This document shows positions 59,224-64,000 of a DNA stretch of 64,000 nucleotides, piece after piece. The DNA is from an uncultured Prevotella sp. (GTDB lineage: Bacteria > Bacteroidota > Bacteroidia > Bacteroidales > Bacteroidaceae). Under the pieces are notes generated by a model that was given only the letters and a program-made list of their open reading frames with translations, made no database searches and was not told where the DNA came from. Made by a program: the position numbers and the translations under genes. Positions within the stretch are counted from its first letter, which is position 1. Each line of letters starts with the position of its first letter. The stretch lies in contig CADCEF010000006.1 in NCBI GenBank assembly GCA_902800365.1, positions 1-64,000 of the forward strand, given 5' to 3'.

Positions 59224-60446
59224 AGCCAGTTTTCTATTCTTTGCAGTGCCTCGTCAGTCTGTTCGTGACTGCCAAAGGCTGTAAATCGTACATATCCCTC
59301 GCCAGAAGGACCGAATCCTACACCTGGCGTGCAGACTACATGTGCACCATAAAGCATCTCCTCAAAGAACTTCCATGAGCTTGATGTCTCAGGCGTCTTA
59401 GCCCAGATATATGGCGCATTCTCGCCGCCATAGCACTCAAAGCCCAGGCCTCGCAGTGTGTTAAGCATCTTCTTGGCATTCTGCATGTAGTAGTCGATAG
59501 TTTCCTTGATCTGTTGCTTGCCCTCAGGCGTATAGATTGCCTCTGCTGCACGCTGTGATATGTAACTTGTGCCATTGAACTTGGTGCACTGGCGACGGTT
59601 CCACAACGGATTAAGAGGTATGCGCTCGCCCGTGAGAGTGGCGGCTGTAACCTCCTTTGGCACGATGGTATAACCACAACGTACACCTGTGAATCCAGCT
59701 GTCTTAGAATAAGAATGGAACTCGATGGCACATTTGCGGGCACCACGAATCTCATATATGCTATGTGGAATCTTATCGTCCTGAATATATGCCTGATAAG
59801 CTGCATCGTAGAAGATAAGAGTATCGTTCTTCAGTGCGTAGTTAACCCATTTGCGCAACTCCTCTTTCGAGATGACAGTTCCTGTTGGGTTGTTAGGGTA
59901 GCACAGATAGATAACGTCAACTCTACGATCTGGCAACTGAGGCACAAAACCGTTCTCGGCATTACATGGCATATAAACGACATTAGACCAACGGCCATTC
60001 TCCTGAACACCTGCACGACCAATCATCACGTTAGAGTCGATGTAAACCGGATAGATAGGATCGGTAACACCTATTGAGTTATCCCAACGTACCAACTCCT
60101 GTATATTACCAGTATCACTTTTTGCACCATCGTTGATAAACACCTCATCGCGATCCAGATGGATACCGCGAGGCAGGAAATCATTTTTCAAGATAGCATC
60201 ACGCAGAAAATCGTAGCCTTGCTCTGGACCATATCCCCTAAAGCCCTGACGTGTAGCCATCTCGTCGGCAGCCTTATGAATGGCTTCGATAACGGCTGGA
60301 GCCAAAGGCTGTGTGACATCTCCGATGCCCAGCGAAATAACATCAACTTTAGGGTGGGTGGCTTTAAAGGCGTTTACCTTTTTGGCAATGTCAGCGAACA
60401 GGTAGTTGTTCGGCAGTTTCAAGAAGTGGTCGTTTACTAATGCCAT
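59214..60446 (-). CDS. dapL: LL-diaminopimelate aminotransferase
   Basis: A 410-aa PLP enzyme from the ATG at 60446. It makes LL-diaminopimelate directly from tetrahydrodipicolinate, with glutamate as amino donor. MALVNDHFLKLPNNYLFADI and ISLGIGDVTQPL are the DapL start. The PLP lysine is in HSYSKTAGFTGVRCGY. NPLWNRRQCTKFNG and GVGFGPSGEGYVRFTAFG are further family blocks. A longer open frame starts 57 bp upstream, beyond the conserved N-terminus, and is not used. It has its own promoter with paired dyads, the same as gltB and glnN. Confidence 0.95.
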   Translation of the reverse strand: MALVNDHFLKLPNNYLFADIAKKVNAFKATHPKVDVISLGIGDVTQPLAPAVIEAIHKAADEMATRQGFRGYGPEQGYDFLRDAILKNDFLPRGIHLDRDEVFINDGAKSDTGNIQELVRWDNSIGVTDPIYPVYIDSNVMIGRAGVQENGRWSNVVYMPCNAENGFVPQLPDRRVDVIYLCYPNNPTGTVISKEELRKWVNYALKNDTLIFYDAAYQAYIQDDKIPHSIYEIRGARKCAIEFHSYSKTAGFTGVRCGYTIVPKEVTAATLTGERIPLNPLWNRRQCTKFNGTSYISQRAAEAIYTPEGKQQIKETIDYYMQNAKKMLNTLRGLGFECYGGENAPYIWAKTPETSSSWKFFEEMLYGAHVVCTPGVGFGPSGEGYVRFTAFGSHEQTDEALQRIENWLKK

Positions 60447-60489
60447 AATGTAATGATCAATGTTTGCGTTTATAATTTTTTTTCGGATG

Positions 60490-60497
60490 CAAAGGTA
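60490..60497 (-). promoter_or_regulatory. -7 box of dapL
   Basis: The minus strand reads TACCTTTG followed by CATCC. CAAAATG lies 3 bp before the box, a partial match to the N-box seen at gltB. Confidence 0.65.
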
Positions 60498-60557
60498 GCA
60501 CATTTTGGATAAATATTAAAGAAATACTTAGCATAATCACCTTCATTTTGGCAAAAA

Positions 60558-60603
60558 GTAACAATTTATAAGTATTTTAAGTGTTTTGCTTACAATTTGA
60601 AAG
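60558..60603. promoter_or_regulatory. Paired dyads between dapL and glnK (putative nitrogen operator)
   Basis: GTAACAATTTATAAGT (60558-60573) and GCTTACAATTTGAAAG (60588-60603). Their centres are about 68 and 99 bp upstream of the dapL -7 box, and the nearer one to glnK is 94 bp from its -7 box. The TTTTGCTTACAAT stretch is shared with the gltB site. Confidence 0.65.
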
Positions 60604-60681
60604 AAAATCATAAACAGAGATAACAAAAGGATAACTTGACAAAACAAAAAATAACAAAATGTGTGCAATAACACTTGTTTT

Positions 60682-60704
60682 GCTATCAAAATGCATTAAC
60701 TTTG
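60682..60704 (+). promoter_or_regulatory. glnK-amtB promoter with upstream N-box
   Basis: GCTATCAAAATG (60682-60693) is identical to the gltB box and again lies 3 bp before the -7 box TAACTTTG (60697-60704). CACCC follows. Confidence 0.78.
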
Positions 60705-60773
60705 CACCCAAGAAATGACAAAGTGTCATAAATTTCGTGATTTATATATTAATTAGGTAAAAGTTTGAAAGGT

Positions 60774-61121
60774 ATGAAAAAGATTGAAGCGATTATCCGT
60801 AAGACTAAGTTCGAGGAGGTGAAAGCTGCATTGCTATCATCCGACATCGACTGGTTTGAGTACCACGACGTTCACGGAATCGGCCAGAGCCGTCAGGAGC
60901 GAATCTATCGTGGTGTACAGTACAGTACCGACGTGATCGAGCGTGTCGCAATCACCATCGTGTGCCGCGACATGTTCCTCGATCCAACTGTAAAAGTGAT
61001 TCTAAAAGTAGCCCACACTGGCGAAATTGGTGATGGTCGTATCTTCGTTAGCGATGTAATCGACACATGGTCAATACGTACAGGTGAGAATGGTGACACT
61101 GTTTTGAGAGACAAGAAGTAA
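60774..61121 (+). CDS. glnK: PII nitrogen regulatory protein
   Basis: A 115-aa PII-family signal protein. The start is the ATG at 60774 (MKKIEAIIRKTKFEEV); an upstream TTG is unlikely. It has the T-loop with Tyr45 in ERIYRG (the position of the modified Tyr51 in E. coli), the B-loop THTGEIGDG-like segment AHTGEIGDGRIFV, and the C-loop IRTGE. PII proteins bind ATP, ADP and 2-oxoglutarate and block AmtB when nitrogen is plentiful. The T-loop base differs from E. coli (HGIGQSRQE in place of GFGRQKG). amtB starts 24 bp downstream, the usual pairing. Confidence 0.94.
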   Translation: MKKIEAIIRKTKFEEVKAALLSSDIDWFEYHDVHGIGQSRQERIYRGVQYSTDVIERVAITIVCRDMFLDPTVKVILKVAHTGEIGDGRIFVSDVIDTWSIRTGENGDTVLRDKK

Positions 61122-61145
61122 GGATAAATTAAAGGTAAAAAGATT

Positions 61146-62402
61146 ATGAACGAAATAGGAATTTCACTCGATACCGTATGGATGCTATTGGCAGCTATGT
61201 TGGTTTTCTGGATGCAGCCTGGTTTTGCCCTCTGTGAGGCTGGTTTTACCCGTAGTAAGAACACGGCTAACATCCTGATGAAGAACTTTGTCGACTTTAT
61301 GTTCGGTTCACTGTTGTTCTTCTTCCTGGGCTTCGGCTTTATGTTTGGCGGCGACGTGCTTGGTGGTTTCATCGGTATGCCTAACTGGGGCGACCTGAGT
61401 TTCTACGAGAGCGATCTGCCAGTTGAAGGTTTCTTGATTTTCGAGACCGTATTCTGTGCTACTTCTGCTACTATCGTTAGTGGTGCTATGGCTGAGCGCA
61501 CAAAGTTCTCTATGTATCTGGTTTACAGTGCAGTTATCTCGCTGATTATCTACCCTGTCGAGGGTCACTGGACCTGGGGTGGCGGTTGGCTCTGCAACGA
61601 TGCTGCTGATGGATTTATGATGAGCACCTTCGGTGATGTATTCCATGATTTTGCTGGCTCAGCTATCGTACACAGCGTAGGTGGTGTGCTGGCTCTGGTT
61701 GGTGCAATTGCACTTGGTCCCCGTGTAGGTAAATATGGTGAGGACGGTAAGAGTCGCGCTATTCCTGGTCACAACCTGGCTATGGCTTCTCTGGGCGTAT
61801 TTATCCTCTGGCTGGGATGGTTCGGATTCAACCCTGGTTCTCAGTTGGCTGCTAGCGGCGAGGTTAACCGTATCGCTATCTCACACGTATTCCTGACCAC
61901 TAACCTGGCTGCTGTTGCTGGCGGAACTGCTACTATGTTCCTTACCTATATTAAATATGGCAAGCCATCGCTCTCACTTACTCTGAACGGTGTTCTGGCT
62001 GGTCTTGTAGGTATCACAGCTGGTTGCGACCTCGTATCACCACTCGGTGCTGTTATCATTGGTTTTGTATGTGGTATCGTACTGGTTTACGCCATCGAGT
62101 TTATCGATCACAAGCTGCACATCGACGACCCTGTAGGTGCTTCTTCTGTACACGGTGTATGTGGTATTCTTGGTACACTGATGACAGGTCTGCTTTCTAC
62201 ATCAAACGGTGCATTCTATGGTCACGGCTGGGGATTCTTCGGTGCTGAGTGTTTTGGAGTACTGGTCATCGACCTCTGGGCAGCTGCATGTGGTGTAGTT
62301 CTGTTCTTTGGAATCAAGAAACTTCATGGCCTGCGTGTTGACAAGCGAATTGAGGAAGAAGGTCTTGACGTATACGAGCACGGAGAGATGTGCTATAACT
62401 AA
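61146..62402 (+). CDS. amtB: Ammonium transporter
   Basis: A 418-aa inner-membrane channel with eleven predicted helices. Amt signatures include FWMQPGFALCEAGFTRSKNT, the twin pore histidines in FAGSAIVHSVGG and VHGVCGILG, GHNLAMASLGVFILWLGWFGFNPGS, and the DDPVGASSVHG segment. The N-terminus is the mature-like form without a signal peptide. It lies between glnK and an outer-membrane porin gene, with asnB beyond, in one operon under the N-box promoter. Confidence 0.95.
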   Translation: MNEIGISLDTVWMLLAAMLVFWMQPGFALCEAGFTRSKNTANILMKNFVDFMFGSLLFFFLGFGFMFGGDVLGGFIGMPNWGDLSFYESDLPVEGFLIFETVFCATSATIVSGAMAERTKFSMYLVYSAVISLIIYPVEGHWTWGGGWLCNDAADGFMMSTFGDVFHDFAGSAIVHSVGGVLALVGAIALGPRVGKYGEDGKSRAIPGHNLAMASLGVFILWLGWFGFNPGSQLAASGEVNRIAISHVFLTTNLAAVAGGTATMFLTYIKYGKPSLSLTLNGVLAGLVGITAGCDLVSPLGAVIIGFVCGIVLVYAIEFIDHKLHIDDPVGASSVHGVCGILGTLMTGLLSTSNGAFYGHGWGFFGAECFGVLVIDLWAAACGVVLFFGIKKLHGLRVDKRIEEEGLDVYEHGEMCYN

Positions 62403-62440
62403 TTAAGAAATAAGAGTTGAGAATTTAAAGAGAGAAAATT

Positions 62441-63136
62441 ATGAAAAAGATTGTTTTAATGGCGATGTTGTTCGCTACAGGAATTGGTGCTACGGCACAA
62501 GACGAAGTTGAAACCACAGTAGCAACTGATGTTGTAAGCCAGTATGTATGGCGTGGTTTAGAGTGCGGAAGCGTATCAGTACAGCCAACACTCGGCATAG
62601 GATATAAAGGTCTGTCACTCTCTGCATGGGGAAGCATTGGTCTTTCTGATCCTACCGACACTAAGGAGTTCGACCTCACCCTCGCCTACTCTACAGGCGG
62701 ATTCAATATCGGAATCACCGACTATTGGTTCAATACTCCTGAAGAGCGCTACTTCCTCTACGATGCCAATAAGACAAGTCACATCTTCGAGGCAAACATT
62801 GGCTATGACTTCGGAGCTGCCAGCATTCAGTGGTTCACAAACTTTGCTGGTAACGACGGTCTGAACAAGGACGGCAAGCGTGCCTACAGTTCATACTTTG
62901 AAATTAGTGCGCCTTTCAAACTTGCATCAGTTGACTGGAGTGCAACTGTAGGTGCCGTTCCTTATGCAACCGACTTCTATGGTGTAGATGGTTTCGCCGT
63001 AACAAACCTAGCTCTTAAGGCAACAAAGGACATCAAGGTTACTGATTCGTTCAGCATCCCAGTGTTCGCACAGGTTGCAGGCAACCCAAATACACAGAAA
63101 GCTTATTTGGTCTTTGGATTCACGCTTCAGCCGTGA
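62441..63136 (+). CDS. Outer-membrane beta-barrel protein (TorF/Gcw_chp-like porin)
   Basis: A 231-aa exported protein (signal MKKIVLMAMLFATGIGATAQ). The mature part is a small beta-barrel: VATDVVSQYVWRGLECGSVSVQP at the start, alternating aromatic strands, and a C-terminal FGFTLQP. The SQYxWRG opening is the signature of the Gcw_chp/TorF putative porins. It lies 38 bp after amtB and before asnB. The location suggests it lets ammonium or another small nitrogen source cross the outer membrane (inference). Confidence 0.75.
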   Translation: MKKIVLMAMLFATGIGATAQDEVETTVATDVVSQYVWRGLECGSVSVQPTLGIGYKGLSLSAWGSIGLSDPTDTKEFDLTLAYSTGGFNIGITDYWFNTPEERYFLYDANKTSHIFEANIGYDFGAASIQWFTNFAGNDGLNKDGKRAYSSYFEISAPFKLASVDWSATVGAVPYATDFYGVDGFAVTNLALKATKDIKVTDSFSIPVFAQVAGNPNTQKAYLVFGFTLQP

Positions 63137-63153
63137 GTCCAAGGACTCCTTTT
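63133..63153 (+). terminator. Small hairpin between porin and asnB (attenuator or weak terminator)
   Basis: GAGTCC-AA-GGACTC (63135-63148) is followed by CTTTTC, right at the porin stop codon. The stem is only 6 bp, so some read-through into asnB is likely. Confidence 0.4.
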
Positions 63154-63198
63154 CAAAAACAGCAAACATTCAAACAATAACAAAAAAGATAAAAAACT

Positions 63199-64000
63199 AT
63201 GTGTGGAATAGTAGGAATATTCAACGTAAAGGAGCAGTCGCAGGCACTGCGACAAAAGGCATTGAAGATGAGTCAGAAAATCCGCCATCGCGGACCTGAC
63301 TGGAGTGGTATCTACTGTGGCGGATCAGCAATTCTGGCCCACGAGCGATTGAGTATCGTGGATCCTGAATCGGGTGGTCAGCCTTTGTTCTCACCTGACC
63401 GCAAGCAGATTCTCGCAGTAAACGGTGAGATTTACAACCATCAGGAGATTCGTCGTCGTTATGCTGGTCAGTACGAGTTCCAGACAGGAAGCGACTGTGA
63501 GGTCATTCTGGCACTCTATCGTGAAAAAGGTATCAACTTCCTCGAAGACCTGAGTGGAATCTTTGCCTTTGCACTTTACGACGAGGAGAAGAATGAGTTC
63601 CTCATTGCTCGCGACCCCATTGGAGTTATCCCACTTTATATTGGTTACGATGCCGATGGCACCGTTTATGTAGCATCAGAACTAAAAGCCTTAGAAGGTC
63701 AATGCGAGCGCTACGAGCCATTCCTCCCAGGACATTACTACTATAGTGGTGCCCCAGGCATGAAGCGCTACTACAAGCGCGACTGGTTTGAGTACGATGC
63801 CGTTAAGGACAATCAGGCCAGTAGCAAAGCTATCCACGATGCACTTACTGATGCCGTTAAGCGTCAGCTTATGAGTGATGTACCTTACGGAGTATTGCTG
63901 TCAGGAGGACTTGATTCATCAGTCATCTCTGCCATTGCCGAGAAATTCAGTGAGCACCGTATCGAAGACAATTCACAGACTCGCGCCTACTGGCCACGTC
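63199..64000 (+). CDS. asnB: Asparagine synthetase B (glutamine-hydrolysing), N-terminal part
   Basis: The first 267 codons of a gene cut by the right edge. The start is the ATG at 63199, which gives MCGIVGIF with the nucleophile Cys2 of the type II amidotransferase. RHRGPDWSG, LAHERLSIVD, NGEIYNHQEIR, and GSDCEVILALY are glutaminase blocks. The synthetase domain begins with the PP-loop LLSGGLDSSVISAIA. It is closest to the E. coli AsnB type. It is the last visible gene of glnK-amtB-porin-asnB and makes asparagine from aspartate and glutamine. Confidence 0.93.
   Translation, partial: MCGIVGIFNVKEQSQALRQKALKMSQKIRHRGPDWSGIYCGGSAILAHERLSIVDPESGGQPLFSPDRKQILAVNGEIYNHQEIRRRYAGQYEFQTGSDCEVILALYREKGINFLEDLSGIFAFALYDEEKNEFLIARDPIGVIPLYIGYDADGTVYVASELKALEGQCERYEPFLPGHYYYSGAPGMKRYYKRDWFEYDAVKDNQASSKAIHDALTDAVKRQLMSDVPYGVLLSGGLDSSVISAIAEKFSEHRIEDNSQTRAYWPR

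Larger units (their letters stand above)
60447..60773. other. Divergent control region dapL / glnK
   Basis: There is no gene in these 327 bp. They hold the dapL promoter, two dyads (60558-60603), a stretch rich in A and weakly repetitive (ATAACAAAA, AAACAAAA) around 60620-60660, and the glnK promoter with its N-box. The two -7 boxes are about 200 bp apart, close to the 202 bp between those of gltB and pyrG. Confidence 0.7.

Noticed and set aside
59214-60503. Longer dapL frame starting at 60503
   Set aside because: The extra residues precede the conserved MALVNDHF start and include the promoter; the ATG at 60446 matches the family.

Overview
The window is from a Bacteroidales chromosome, most likely Prevotella or a close relative. 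The evidence is several SusC/SusD pairs, promoters with the Bacteroidetes -7 box TAnnTTTG and no Shine-Dalgarno sequences, type III glutamine synthetase, DapL-route lysine/DAP synthesis, and glycan-degradation loci covering more than half of the sequence. No rRNA, tRNA, CRISPR array, prophage or insertion sequence was seen.

Layout. (1) 1-8.1 kb: the start of a leftward GPH-type sugar symporter diverges from a sialate-O-acetylesterase-family enzyme and a second GPH symporter. A lipoprotein TPR/PP2C phosphatase, a small secreted protein and a TGS-type nucleoside kinase follow. (2) 8.2-19.7 kb: polysaccharide utilisation locus (PUL) 1. A leftward PfkB kinase-GH127-GH51 operon diverges from a rightward GH28-SusC-SusD operon; the enzymes point to arabinose-decorated pectin. 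(3) 19.8-30 kb: PUL 2, a leftward SusC-SusD-GH30-surface glycan binding protein operon with a divergent membrane TPR/DUF6377-like regulator. The layout suggests beta-1,6-glucan. (4) 30-30.5 kb: a non-coding element with 41-nt inverted ends around a 22-nt-period hairpin array. (5) 30.5-41 kb: queC, a GH92 mannosidase, an unusual histidine-phosphatase/GH92 fusion, a beta-propeller lipoprotein and a GH3. (6) 41-46.4 kb: DUF418 membrane protein, Ntn-type amide hydrolase, M13 peptidase and a lone FecCD permease. (7) 46.4-64 kb: a nitrogen island with glnN, gltB-gltD-dapF, pyrG-purF-like, dapL, and glnK-amtB-porin-asnB (truncated by the window end).

The genes work as two connected programmes. The PULs capture and cut plant-pectic and probably fungal cell-wall glycans. 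The nitrogen island imports and senses ammonium (AmtB, PII), fixes it (GS-III, GOGAT) and spends it in amido- and aminotransferases (PyrG, PurF, AsnB, DapL).

The strongest unexplained signals are regulatory or repetitive. First, glnN, gltB and dapL each carry two dyads of the type TTACAnATTGTAA, centred about 69 and 100 bp upstream of the -7 box. glnN, gltB and glnK also share a GCTATCAAAATG-like element exactly 3 bp before the -7 box. Together these look like an undescribed nitrogen regulon. Second, arrays of 17-nt hairpins at exactly 22-nt spacing occur both in the 30-kb non-coding element and inside the coding sequence of the first GH92. Third, fourfold heptanucleotide repeats and a 40-nt palindrome sit inside glycosidase genes. 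No computation or database search was possible; family names rest on motifs read by eye.
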